64,000 nt of DNA, from the NCBI GenBank assembly GCA_037013495.1, contig CM072811.1:23711659-23775658 (forward strand), written 5' to 3'. Each line of letters starts with the position of its first letter. Position 1 is the first letter of the stretch. The position numbers and the translations under genes are program-made. Under the pieces are notes generated by a model. The model worked only from the letters and a program-made list of their open reading frames with translations. It ran no database searches and had not been told where the DNA came from. The stretch is from Hippophae tibetana. Lineage: Eukaryota > Streptophyta > Magnoliopsida > Rosales > Elaeagnaceae. Shown piece by piece: positions 35,142 through 46,404 of the stretch.

Positions 35142-36088
35142 TGTAAGGTTTATAAGTGTTGACGATATTCGTAAACAAAATATTTAAGTATGAACAAGTT
35201 TCTAGACACGTTTTTATATCTATTATTTAAATTCGAAGACATATTCGAGATTCAATTTGATATGCTTTAGGTATACACTTGTTTTTTAATACATTAGAAT
35301 TGAATTTACACATATAGGAAATATATGGTAGATATACTAGTCAATCGATCAAGTCCTAGGTCAATCGAGCAAAGGGTAAGATTGATCAAGGAGTGATTGT
35401 GTATGATTTAGTTTCTCTTGATTTGAATTCTAATTGGATAAGATCGATTGAAGTTAGGTTTGATCGATCATGTTCAATCTACATGCTCTCAATTTTTTGT
35501 TAATCGTTAATGGATCGATCAAAAAGGGTTTCAATCATTTGACCTATTGGTTTGATAGATCGAGCCTGGTTTAGATCTATCAAATGCGTAAGATTTTAAC
35601 TTCAAATCATTTTATTTACTCAAGCCTAACTTGTAGATTACCATATTGTCCTTATTTATTACTACTTTGTGAAATATTTTATGTATAGAAGGTTCATTAC
35701 CTTTTAACATAGCATTAGGGTCTTAATTCTCCTATATAAACAACTTAATACTCATTGTTTGGTTACCACATATATTCTATTCATCTTGCATTATTTGTGC
35801 TTTCTCTTTCAAAGTATTTTCTAAAAACTATATCATATTTTTTTAGGTGTTGTTCTTGATTTAATCTATCAAATATATTTTATGGTTATGTTTGATTGAT
35901 TTATATGCCTATTCTATTTTATGATATTGTGCTTTTAACTTAGGGTTTACTAGATGATTTTATTTATCTTTTTTATAGCTTAAATCTTATAGCTATGATT
36001 TTTCATTGTTGAATCTACTCTAAGATACACTTTTCACTTGTGTTATTTGCTAAAAACACTTGCTATATACCTACCTTGTAGAGACTGT
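35142..36088 (+). repeat. Copia-B 3' LTR, truncated at its 3' end
   Basis: Aligns with 29403-30395, ending in the shared CCTTGTAGAGACTGTGA (left copy ACTTGTAGAGACTGTGA around 30378-30394). The final 320 bp of the left LTR have no partner here. Confidence 0.8.
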
Positions 36089-36988
36089 GACGAAAAGTGA
36101 AGAGAAGCAAAGAAGGAGAGAGGCGGCCAGGAAAAAAAGAAGAAACAAGCGCATGAAACAGAAAAAGAAAAGGCAAGAAAATAAAGAGACGCTTGAGAAG
36201 CATATTCTTTTTACGATTCATTTTTCTTTCAATTTTTCTCAAGAAAATCAAGGTGAATTCATTTATGTCAAATTTAATTTTTAGCATGAAATAATTTTTC
36301 TTTATTCTAGGAAAATGGTGTAATTTAATTTCAAACTATGCTTGATTTTCTATGTTAATTTGAATTATTTCTCTTCATATTTTTCTGATTTATTCTGAGT
36401 TTAATGTTTTTAATTAACTAGCCATTAATTAAATGATTTTAATCTTGTGATTTACTATCGAAAGAGGGAATTATAGGATAGATCTAGAATATTTTAGCAT
36501 AGATAAATATAAAGATCGAAAGAATTGTATGAACCTGTGTAGTATTAAAATCATTGGTCTTAATGCTTTAGTACTTTATTAAATTGCATACTCTTGTGTA
36601 AATTGATGAACAAGAGTGTTTTTAATTGACTATCAAAAGAGGCTTTTAGATGATTTTTGGAGATTGCTAACAAACAAAAAGAATTAAATTAAATTAACTA
36701 GATGAGTAAAGCATAGTGAAGGATTAGATGAAATCGATTTCCTAGAAGTTTTCTTCCCATTGATTTGATTTCCAAACAATATATTTATTTTTGTTTGCGT
36801 ATTTTCTTTAAATTAATTTTATTTTAAATTTCAATTTCAACAACCTTAGTGTCTTCTATAGATAAAATTGAGATTAACATAATTTTAATATTTGTCAAAA
36901 GTAAGTTATCAATCCCTGAGGACGATACTCTTCTTATCATTTTACTATAAAACTACGATATTGTGCACTTGTAGTTTTGCATCGATCA
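36089..36988 (+). repeat. Gypsy-B 5' LTR, truncated at its 5' end
   Basis: Matches 44120-44982, including AAGAAGAAACAAGCGCA, CTATCGAAAGAGG, TTGTGCACTTGTA and the terminal GATCA. The first roughly 290 bp of the LTR are absent at the Copia-B junction. Confidence 0.85.
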
Positions 36989-37010
36989 AGTTTTTGGCGC
37001 TGTTGACGAT
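36989..37010 (+). promoter_or_regulatory. Gypsy-B primer-binding-site region
   Basis: AGTTTTTGGCGCTGTTGACG directly follows the LTR end, the position and type of primer-binding segment seen in Athila-like elements. It is better preserved than the Gypsy-A copy. Confidence 0.65.
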
Positions 37011-37129
37011 GATTGATTTCTTCTTATTTTTTCCAATATTGATACAACATAATCTTGGTTTTAATTTAGAATTATATTAATTTCATTTATATTAATTTTA
37101 TTTTTCTCTAGGTGTGTTTGTGACGTTAG

Positions 37130-38669
37130 ATGCGTTGTGTTAGAACTCAAAACATTATTCCTTTTGATTCAGAGATTGAAAGAACCTTTAGATCACGAAA
37201 AAAGAAGAAAGTACTAGCCATGGTTGAAGGAAAACAAAATGCACAACCACACACCTTGAAGGATTATGTAAGACCAATTGTGAATGACAATTACTCATGT
37301 GTAAAATTCTAGACCATTAATGCCTACAATTTTGAGCTTAAACCGGCATTGATTAACATTATGAAATAAGCCTAATTTAGAAAATCACCACTTAATGATC
37401 CCAATATTCATTTGGTGATGTTTTTGGATATTTGTGACACTATAAAGATGAATAGTGTTACTAAAGACACCATTAAACTGAGATTGTTTCCTTTTTAATT
37501 GAGGGACAAGGCAAGAGGTTGGCTACAATCTTTACAACCAAGAAGCATCACTAGTGGGCAAGACATAGTAGAAAAATTTCTTGCTAAATTCTTTCCACCT
37601 ATAAAAATAATCCAAATCATGAGTGAGATTGGTCAATTCAGGAAAAATGATTTTGAGACACTGTATGAAGCATGGGAAAGGTATTAAGATTTGATTCGAT
37701 GTTGCCCTCAAAATAGATTTCTAGATTGGTTACAAGTTCAAATGTTCTATAAAGGGTTAAATAGGAAAACTAGAACCATAGTTGATGCTGCTTCTAGTGG
37801 AACTTTGATGTCAAAGACAGTTGAGGGTGCTACTTATCTTTTAGAAGAAATGGCCTCAAACAATTATCAATGGCCAACTGAAAGATCTATGGCTAAGAAA
37901 GTTGCTGGGATTCATGATTTGGAGCTGTTTGTTGCCTTTTCAACTCAAGTTGCTTCTCTATCTCACTAGATTTCAACTTTGACAACCCAAAGAATACCAC
38001 AAAGTGCAGAATATGTTATAGATTCAAGTATGGCAGTTCCAATGAATGAATCAAGTTAATAACTTGTTCATCAACAATTGGAACTACAACTATCATTGTA
38101 ATCCTATGCCAAATTATTACCATCCAAGGCTTCAAAATCATGAGAATTTTTCTTATGGAAATACAAAGAATTTGTTACAACCTTCTTTAGAGTTTGATAG
38201 TCAACCAAGTGAGAAGAAGATGTCACTTGAGGATGCCATGGTTTCCTTTGTTAAGGAGACCAAAGCAAGGTTTAAAAAGAGTGATTCATGGTTGGATAAC
38301 ATTGAGACCCATTATAGCAATATGGGAGCCACTGTGAAAAATCATGAAATGCAAATTGGGCAACTAGCCATGACTATTAATGCTCAACAAAGAGGAACTT
38401 TTCCAAGCAATACATAAGTGAATCCAAAGGAACAATGCAAGGCCATTACACTTAGGAATGAAAGAGAAATTGAGAGGTCACCATCAAAGGAAGCCGAGTC
38501 CACCCCTACAGCTCCAAACAATGGCCAAATCAATAATAAAGTAGAAGAAAATGAGATTGTTAATGATACACTAAGAGAGACTAGCATGACTCTATCAAGT
38601 TCATTTCCTGACAATCCTCTTATTTTTTCCACTCTACTTCATTATCCTCAACTCTTTCAAAAACAGTAG
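37130..38669 (+). pseudogene. Gypsy-B gag remnant
   Basis: The start ATG at 37130 gives MRCVRTQNIIPFDSEIERTF. Later open pieces carry the retrotransposon gag domain: LRDKARGWLQSLQPRSITS near 37497, DIVEKFLAKFFPP and QFRKNDFETLYEAWERY to 37687, then LIRCCPQNRFLDWLQVQMFY and LNRKTRTIVDAASSGTLMSK to 37860. The C-terminal part is at 38046-38669, including LEDAMVSFVKETKARF and NHEMQIGQLAMTI. Stops at 37310-37312, 37496-37498, 37685-37687 and 37967-37969, among others, break it; the frame is otherwise largely maintained. Confidence 0.88.
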
Positions 38670-38689
38670 ATGAACAATTTTCTAAAGTT

Positions 38690-39330
38690 TTGGATATTTT
38701 AAAGAAAATTCACATAAATATTTCTTTTGCATATGCCTTGTAATAGATTCCAAATTATGCTAAATTCCTAAAGGACATCATTTCCTGGAAGAGAAGGTTG
38801 GAAGACTTTGAAACAGAGAAGCTTTCTGAAGAATGTAGTGTCATTCTTTCAAAAGAAATTACCACAAAAATTAAAAGATCTAGGGATTTTCACTTTGCCT
38901 TGCATGATTGGAAACTCATTTTTTAATAAATTTTTATGTGATCACGGTACTAGAATTCATCTTATGTCACTGTCTATTTATAGGAAATTGGGACTTGGAG
39001 AGATGAAACAAACAACAATTTCTTTGCAACTAGCATACCGATCCATCAAGTATCCACTTGGAATCATAGAAGATGTATTGGTAAAGGTGGATAAATTTAT
39101 TTTTCCTACTAATTTTATGGTGTTAGATATAGATGAAGACCAAGATGTCCCACTAGTTCTTGGCCAACCATTCTTGGCTACGGGAAAGGCTTTAATGGAT
39201 TTTCAAAAAGGGCGAGTTAACATTGAGAGTGAACAATGAAGAAGTTATGTTCAACATCTACGAAGCCATGAGATTTATAGAAGGTCCAAGCACTTGCGTT
39301 TGGTAGATGTCATTGAATAATATGTAGTAA
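38690..39330 (+). pseudogene. Gypsy-B aspartic protease remnant
   Basis: An open stretch at 38808-39239. The region LCDHGTRIHLMSLSIYRKLGLGEMK (38936-39005) is the protease active-site segment. The catalytic aspartate is present but the D-x-G surroundings are altered (DHGTR, where family members have a small residue pair after the glycine). PLVLGQPFLATGKALMDFQ (39150-39205) is the conserved C-terminal block. Activity is doubtful, and stops on both sides isolate it from gag and RT. Confidence 0.82.
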
Positions 39331-39719
39331 AAGCCTTTCAAGAGGATATACCGACCGAACACCTAGAACGATGTGTCATAACTTCATATCATGCTTATGA
39401 TTTTAATAACTCTGATGTTTATGAATTTGATTTACCTTTTGTTAGTGAATAATTCCCCCACTATGTAGTTGTCTTGGAAGCATTGCAACAACTTACATCA
39501 TTTAGCAAAAAAGTGGAGAGGCTAGAACCAATGGTAGCAAAAACAAATTCTATAATCTCTATAGAAGAAGTGTAGCAAACTACAACTCCAGAGTTGAAAC
39601 AATTTCCTGAGCACCTTTACTATGCATTCTTGGGTGATAGTTACACCTTTCCAGTGATTAATATGACATCACTTATACTCAAAGAAGAGAAAAAGTTACT
39701 ATGTGTATTAAGGGAGTAT

Positions 39720-40728
39720 AGAATAGCTTTGGGATGAACTATCTTTAACATAAAATTTATAAGTCCTTCTATTTGCATACACAAGATTCTAATGGAGGAA
39801 CTTTACAAACCATCAATTGAGCCTCAAAGAAGATTAAATTCAATAATGATGGAAATTATAAGAGCTTAAATTTTAAAGCTCTTCAATACTAGAATTATTT
39901 ATGCTATTTAAGACAATACAGGTTGTACCAAAAAAAGTTGGAATAATAGTAGTGAAAAATGACAATAATGAGCTTATTCTGACAAGAATAGTCAAATATT
40001 GGCATGTATCTATGGATTACCGCAAGTTAAACAAAGCAACAAGGAAGGATCATTTTCCACTTCCATTCATTGATCAAATGTTAGATCGATTGGTCAGATA
40101 TCCCTATCATTGCATCTTAGATGGTTATTCAAGGTATAACCAGATTTCCATAGCCCCCAAAGATAAAGAGAAAACTATATTCACATGCCCCTATGGAAAA
40201 TTTGCTTATAGAAAGATGCCATTTGGATTGTGCAATGCCCTAGTAACATTTCAACGTTGCATGATGGTTATCTTTTATGATATGGTGGAAGATATAATGG
40301 AAATTTTTATGGATAACTTTTCAATTTTTGGTACATCTTTTGATCATTGTTTGCATAATTTAGCTTTTGTTTTTCAGAGATGTGAAGATAAATTTTTTGT
40401 CCTAAACTAGAGGAAGTGTAATTTTATGGTTCAAGAAGGGATCATTCTTGGCCATAGAGTATCATCTAAAGGAATTGAGGTTGATTGAGCTAAAATTTCA
40501 ACCATAGAAAAAACATCACCTCCAAAGAATGTGAAGGGAATCAAAATCTTTTTAGGACATACAAGATTTTATAGAAGATTTATAAAGGATTTTTCTAAAC
40601 TCTCTAAACCTTTATGTAATCTTTTTGAAAAAAATTCTGCATTTAACTTTGATGATGTTTGTTTGAAAGCCTTTAATACAATCAAGGAGAAACTAATTTT
40701 AGCACCAGGAATGAGTGTACTTGATTAG
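39720..40728 (+). pseudogene. Gypsy-B reverse transcriptase remnant
   Basis: The open stretch 39901-40410 contains SMDYRKLNKATRKDHFPLPF, CILDGYSRYNQI, YGKFAYRKMPFGLCNA and the catalytic box IFMDNFSIFG. The family's second catalytic aspartate is an asparagine here, which should inactivate the enzyme (inference from RT chemistry). RT continues through TAG at 40408-40410 into a VQEGIILGH-like segment and then 40531-40728 (IKIFLGHTRFYRRFIKDFSK). Upstream pieces (39780-39900) are degraded. Confidence 0.92.
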
Positions 40729-40736
40729 AGTCAACT

Positions 40737-41130
40737 TTTTGAAGTCATGTGTGATGCAAGTGACTTTGCAATTGGAGCAATGTTAGGATAAAAGTGAGAT
40801 AAACTATTTAGGGCCATATACTATACAAGCTAGACATTGAATGAAGCCCAATTGAATTATACAAAAACTGATAAGGAGATTCTTGTTGTGGTGTTTACTT
40901 GTGAAAAGTTTTGGTCTTATCTCATTGGTATAAAGATGATAGTGTTCACTGATTATGTTACACTTCGTTATTTGTTTGGCAAGAAGAATGCTAAGCCTAA
41001 GTTGATTTGTTGGATCCTTCTTCTTCCTGAATTTGATTTGGAAGTTCGAGATAAGAAAGGAAGTGAAAATTTAGTTACTGGCCATCTCTCTCGGTTGGAG
41101 CAAGAGGAAGTAAAACTAGATTTTGCAATC
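40737..41130 (+). pseudogene. Gypsy-B RNase H remnant
   Basis: FEVMCDASDFAIGAMLG (40739-40788) starts the RNase H domain with the catalytic aspartate. After stops, 40837-41133 continues with [20 protein letters not shown], the catalytic E region, and [33 protein letters not shown] closes the domain. Family members have VADHLSR at this point, so the last acidic position is changed. Confidence 0.85.
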
Positions 41131-41149
41131 TAAGAAGCATTCCTTGATG

Positions 41150-42400
41150 AGCAGTTGTTTGCATGTGAGATTAAGCTTTATTGGTATGTTGATATTGTAA
41201 ACTATCTATCTTGTAGGGTATTGCTACCAGATCTTACTTACCACCAACATAAGAAGTTTTTACAAGATGTGAAATATTATCTTTGGGATGAGTCTTTGCT
41301 TTTCAAAAGATGCCTTGATCAAATTATTTAATATGTGTGCTTAAATAAGAGATGCAAGTAATTCTCCATCATTTCCATTTATCATCATATGGAGAACATT
41401 CTGGGTTAACACGAACAACAACTAAGGTACTTCAAAGTGGTTTCTTTTCACCTTTTATTTTTCATGATAGTTATACTTTGGTGAAAATTTATGATCGGTG
41501 CCAACGTATGGGAAATATTTCAAGATGTGAGGAGATACCATTAAAAAATACCTTAGAGGTTGAGTTATTTGATGTTTAGGGAATTTATTTTATGGGTCCT
41601 TGTCCTCCCTCTTTTGGCTTTGTTTATATCTTGTTAGCAGTTGATTATGTGTCAAAGTCGGTGGAGGCTATTGTTGCAACAACAAATGATGCAAATGCAG
41701 TGCTTACATTTTTGCATAAGAACATATTCACAAGATTTGGAACATCACAAGCTATTATTAGTGATGAAAAGACCCACTTTTGTAACAAATTGTTTGACAA
41801 CCTTCTCTCTAAAATTTCAAATTGAGAAATCAAGAATATCCTTGAGAAGACAATCAATATGAATAGAAAGGATTGGACAAAGAAGCTTGATGATGCTTTG
41901 TGGGTATACCGTACAAATTTTAAAACACCTATTTGGATGTCCCCTTATCAATTAGTGTTTGAAAATACATGTCATATCCTTGTTGAGTTAGAGCATAAAG
42001 CTTATTGAGTTGTAAAGAAGTTTAATTTTGATTTGAAGGCAGCAGAGGAAAACGACTTCTTCAATTGAATTAGATGGATGAGTTTTGTAATGATGGTTAT
42101 GAAAACACAAAGATCTACAAAGAGTGGGTAAAGAAATGGTATGACAAATAGATTCTTAGGCGTGAGTTTACTCAAGAAAAGTAGGTTTTGCTTTTCAATT
42201 CACGACTAAAGCTCTTCTTGGGTAAGTTAAGATCAAGATGGGCAGGTCCTTATACAATTGACAAAGCTTCCACTTTTAGCAAAAGACTTGAAGGACAAAG
42301 AAGGGCATATATTCAAAGTTAACAGTCAGATATTGAAGTACTATTATGAAGAACAAGTGGAGAGGAATGATGCATTTATTCCTCTTCAAAATCCTTATTG
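41150..42400 (+). pseudogene. Gypsy-B integrase remnant with internal deletion
   Basis: The zinc-binding HHCC part lies near 41352-41530 (HHFHLSSYGEHSG, then YDRCQRMGNISRCEE). The catalytic core opens with FDV-GIYFMGP (41570-41605) and continues with AVDYVSKSVEAI and IISDEKTHFC. After LLSK (41812) the sequence jumps to [10 protein letters not shown] (41830-41855). The conserved stretch holding the third catalytic residue is missing, a deletion of several dozen bases. The C-terminal part (41877-42400) includes [35 protein letters not shown] and a [25 protein letters not shown] segment. Confidence 0.85.
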
Positions 42401-43812
42401 ATAAAGATTGAAAGTCTGGTTATAAACTATAAAACAAGCACTTATGGGAGGCAGTCCATAAAACTTTCTTTTATTCTTCTATTTTATTTTATTCTATAAT
42501 TATTTATTTGAATAATTTGGATTTTGATGTTGGCTTATTTTGTAAGAATAAAAAGCTGAAAATTACAAAATAATGTGGATCCACCATAAAATCAGGGAAG
42601 TTCCTTTCATAAGTAGAGTTTTTTGGGTACTTTGATTTAAATCTTTATCCTTGAAAATAATTAAGCACATAGTAAAAAACAATTCTCTACTCTATTTTGC
42701 CTATGAAGAAAAGGAAATGAATTAACTAGGTTAAGAAAGTTTAATCTTGCTTCGCTCTAGAATCTGTTGATAGATCCTTGAGGCAAAATTCTAATTGATA
42801 CCAAATATTAGAGAAAGGATCTAGGAAATTTTTTGTCACAACCAAAATTCTTTCCTAGTTGTCATAATTATCATGCCATCATTGCATGGTATATTCTCAT
42901 AGTTAACCCCCTTAAACCTTATTTTACATAAACCATTATTTGTTCTTTTAACCACATAAACCATTCACATTCTAAGCCTGAAAAACCATGAATTTACCTT
43001 AACTTTTGAGAAAATAATTTCTTGGAAATTTTCATTTAAGTTCAAATTAAATAATCTACATTATGTTTGCTTTATTTGATTAAAGTGTGAAAAGAACATA
43101 AAATGAAAGGCAAGAAACGAAAAAGGATTAAAGTGGGTGAAAATCAGAAAATGCTATGAGTATCAAGATGCTTTGAAAAAAAAGGAAAGAAAGAAAGAAA
43201 AAACTTCATTTATTGAGTATAGCAACAATATTATCATCAGTATGAGCATATTGTCGAGAAAGAGCTATGATGTGAATCATGTAGATATTATTTTTATTAT
43301 TTTTTTCTACCAAATATTTTCCTAGTTTGCTTTGATTTTCCATATTCAATTCTTTATTAGCCCTCACTGTGTGGCCTATTATTACAACCCTAATTAAAGA
43401 CTTTTTGATCTCTAATTTTGGTGTTTTATTATATAAGTGAAGATGATTTATGAAAATTGGACTTTTGGAGTTAAGGTTTAAGAGAATACTTCTGATTGCA
43501 ATTGTTCTAATTTTATCTGAATTTTCTAGTGGTTTGGAGTTAAATTGACTATTTAACACACACACTAAAGGACTTGGTTTTAGGTTGAAGTAAATGCTTA
43601 ACTCTTTCTCGACAAATTTTTGAATTTTTGATTGATTTTACTAATATCTTTTATATAAAAAAAGTAACTTATTAATGATAAAATCTAAATTCAGATTATA
43701 GTTTGGTGAGTGATGATAGTTCTTTATAGGGTCTAGTTGATATTGTCTATATGTGTTTTTTATTTTTTTTATTTTTTTGTTTAAGGACAAACAAAGTAAG
43801 TTTGGGAGTATT
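42401..43812. other. Gypsy-B post-integrase spacer
   Basis: Where some Athila elements carry an env-like ORF I see only broken, AT-rich sequence. The frames at 43137-43325 and, on the minus strand, 43206-43565 show no recognisable domain. A purine-rich segment AAGTTTGGGAGTA (43798-43810) before the 3' LTR is the likely polypurine tract. Confidence 0.55.
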
Positions 43813-44982
43813 TGATGATTTGCATAATTTGTCATAATTTATCTCAATTTTAAACTTTAATTTAATTTAATTTATTTTTATTGATTTTAGACTTTATTAT
43901 TATTATTTTAATTTTATTACAAATTTTAAAAAAATGAAGATAAAAAATTTTAAAAACATATTTTACAAAGATTCTTAAATTTAAATTAAGATTTCTAAGG
44001 AGACTTAGTAAGATTTAGGATAAAAGGATATAAATAAAAGATGTCCCAAGAAGATAAGGGTTAATATATATATATAAACAAAAAACAGAGGGGAGGACAG
44101 AAAAAAAAAAAAAAAAAGAGAGAACAGTGCCGCCACCGTAGAAGAGAAATAGAAATGGAGAGAGACGGAAAAAAAAGAAGAAACAAGCGCAGGGAACAAA
44201 AATAGAAAAAGAGCAAGAAAATAAATAGACACTCGAGAAGTAGGTTCTTTTTGCTATTCATTTTTATTTCAATTTTTTCCCAGAAAAATCATAGTAAATT
44301 ATCTAGAAAAACGATGTAATTTAATTCCAAACTATACTTAATTTTCTATGTTAATTTAAATTATTTTTCTTCATGTTTGTCTAATTTATTCCAAGTTTAA
44401 TACTTTTAATTAATTGGTCATTAATTAGACGATTTTAATCTTGTGATTTACTATCGAAAGAGGAAATTATATGATAGATTTGAAATATTTCAACATAGGT
44501 AAATATAAAGATCGAAAGACTTGTATGAACTTGTATAGTATTAAAATCATTGGTCTTAATGTTTTCTTGTTTTATTAAATTGTATATTCTTGTATAAATT
44601 GATGAACAATAATGTTTTCAATTAACTATCGAAAAAGACTTTTAGATGTTTTTTGAAGATTGTTAACAAACTAAAAGAATTAAATTCAATTATCTAGATG
44701 AGTAAAATATATGAAAGAATAGATGAAATCGATTTCTTAGAAATTTTCTTTCCATTAATTTTATTTCTGAACAACATATTTCTTTTCGTTTTCGCATTTT
44801 TTTAAATTAATTTTATTTTAAATACCAATTACAATAATTTTAGCGATTTCTTTAGATAAAATTGAGATTAACATAATTTTTGTATTTGTCAAAATTAAGT
44901 TACCAATCCTTGAGAAATATATTTTTCTTATCATTTTACTTTAAAACTACGATATTGTGCACTTGTAATTTTACACTGATCA
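43813..44982 (+). repeat. Gypsy-B 3' LTR (complete, about 1,170 bp)
   Basis: Begins TGATGATTTGCATAATTTG after the polypurine tract and ends GTAATTTTACACTGATCA. The interior has a (TA)n tract at 44065-44076 and a poly-A stretch at 44100-44117. Matches 36089-36988 from about 44120 on. Confidence 0.85.
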
Positions 44983-46330
44983 ATTATTATAATATTTTGT
45001 TAATAATAATTTTAATAAATAATAGTAACACTACAGTGTGGTTAATATTATAAATAAAATATATTTTATGCAATTTAATTATGAAAATAACAAAAGTTAT
45101 TATGAATATATCATTATTTATTAATGTCAATTTTTGTTAATACCAAATAAGAATGTCCTTTTTGGATATAGGGTATGAAATAATTCATTAGAGTTTCCAT
45201 CTAGTAGTTATTTTTTATCAAAATATAACTTATTGTCGTAATTTTATAGACATTTGTCATAATTATCATTTTACGATAATTAAGAAATAATTATTGGATA
45301 TTTATTTCTTTATTAAGATTATCTCATAATCATATTTATATCATGATTTGGTGTTTATTGGGCTAAGCTCGGGTTATAAAAAATATTATTGATTAAGATC
45401 ACTAAATAAAATCCAATTATCCTAAAAAAATTAACATTAAATATTGAATAAAATTAAACTAATAAAATAAAAATATTTTACATAAAAATTACGAAAATAA
45501 AGACATAAAATTAGAAAACTAAATAAAAGAATATAACTGTCCATAAGGTTAAACATAAACAATCACTTAAAACTTAGCAAAATAAAATTGGCATACTAAA
45601 TGAAATTTTTTTATCATCTAACCCAAATCACACTTATTAAAGTTCTTAGTTTTATAGTTTTATTTCCAAAAAAAAATTAGGATATAATTTTTATTAAATT
45701 TAATCACACATATATATCTTAAAATTTATAATAAAATTAATAATTATGCATTAAGTGACTTTGATTATTACTATATCATTTCAAAATAGATTCTTCAATT
45801 ATTATAAACAAATACTTTATTTTTGAATACAATAAATAATTTTTTAATTATTTTAAGTATATAAAAAATTTAAATTTAAATTTTTTAAAAATAAAAAATA
45901 TTTCTTTTCCAAGTTTAATTGTTCTTAATAAATTTCAATAATTACAGAAAATTTTGGACTATGTATAAACTTTTTTTAGAAAAAATAACTGTGAGAGAGA
46001 CGGAAGTAAACGAGTAAGGAAGGATATCAAGAGTATGAATTATTTTTAATTTTCTATGTATTTTTTACTTATTTATATCTTTTAGTTTTTAAACATAACA
46101 AATACAATAAATAGTAATTATTTTTTATTTTTAAAAGGTATTTTAATAACTTGGTAAAACATAAAAAATATATGTGAGAAATATTAATGGACAAAAAAAT
46201 TAATGACGTTATTGAAGGAGAATATCTTTATTAGTATGTCTAACTTTGATGTTATTAGAGATAATTTTTTAAGCATCAGAAATATTTGTGAAAATGCAAA
46301 GCATCAATTAATTTATATCTTTTGTTATAA

Positions 46331-46404
46331 TTAATGTATATTTTTGTAACACATATATAATTTAAAATAATTAATGTATATTTTTGTAACACGTATATAA
46401 TTTA
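46331..46404. repeat. Tandem duplication, 40-bp period
   Basis: TTAATGTATATTTTTGTAAC is repeated at 46331 and 46371, followed each time by ACATATATAATTTAA or ACGTATATAATTTAA. Confidence 0.8.

Larger units (their letters stand above)
29403..36088 (+). mobile_element. Copia-B: SIRE-like non-autonomous copia element, 3' end truncated
   Basis: Direct repeats of more than 900 bp (29403-30717 and 35142-36088) share long blocks, including AAACAAAATATTTAAG-like, ACATTAGAATTGAATTTACACA, TTGTAGATTACTATATTGTC and TTGATTTAATCTATCAAA. A methionine-tRNA-type primer-binding site (TGGTATCAAAG, 30720-30730) follows the left repeat, and a purine tract (AAAGAGGAGAT, 35131-35141) precedes the right one. The interior has a gag with UBN2-like core and zinc-knuckle-like segments, but no protease, integrase or reverse transcriptase. 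The right LTR stops abruptly at 36088, about 320 bp short of the left one, where a gypsy LTR begins. Gag layout and LTR size suggest the SIRE/Maximus lineage (inference). Confidence 0.8.
36089..44982 (+). mobile_element. Gypsy-B: Athila-like Ty3/gypsy element, 5' LTR truncated
   Basis: The partial 5' LTR (36089-36988) matches the 3' LTR (43813-44982) from GAAGAAACAAGCGCA onward. The primer-binding region AGTTTTTGGCGCTGTTG follows the 5' LTR. The interior order is gag, protease, reverse transcriptase, RNase H, integrase, all on the plus strand with many stops. The RT and protease sequences are those of the plant Athila-type lineage (MDYRKLN, FPLPFIDQMLDRL, PFGLCNA; LVLGQPFLATG). About 1.4 kb lies between integrase and the 3' LTR with no env-like ORF recognisable. 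The first part of the 5' LTR is missing, replaced by the Copia-B LTR. Confidence 0.92.

Noticed and set aside
36060..36287. Overlapping 74-codon frames on both strands
   Set aside because: Purine-rich low-complexity LTR sequence spanning the Copia-B/Gypsy-B junction.
44005..44261. Hydrophobic, Phe/Leu/Ser-rich minus-strand frames
   Set aside because: Antisense of a purine-rich tract in the Gypsy-B 3' LTR; not a membrane protein.
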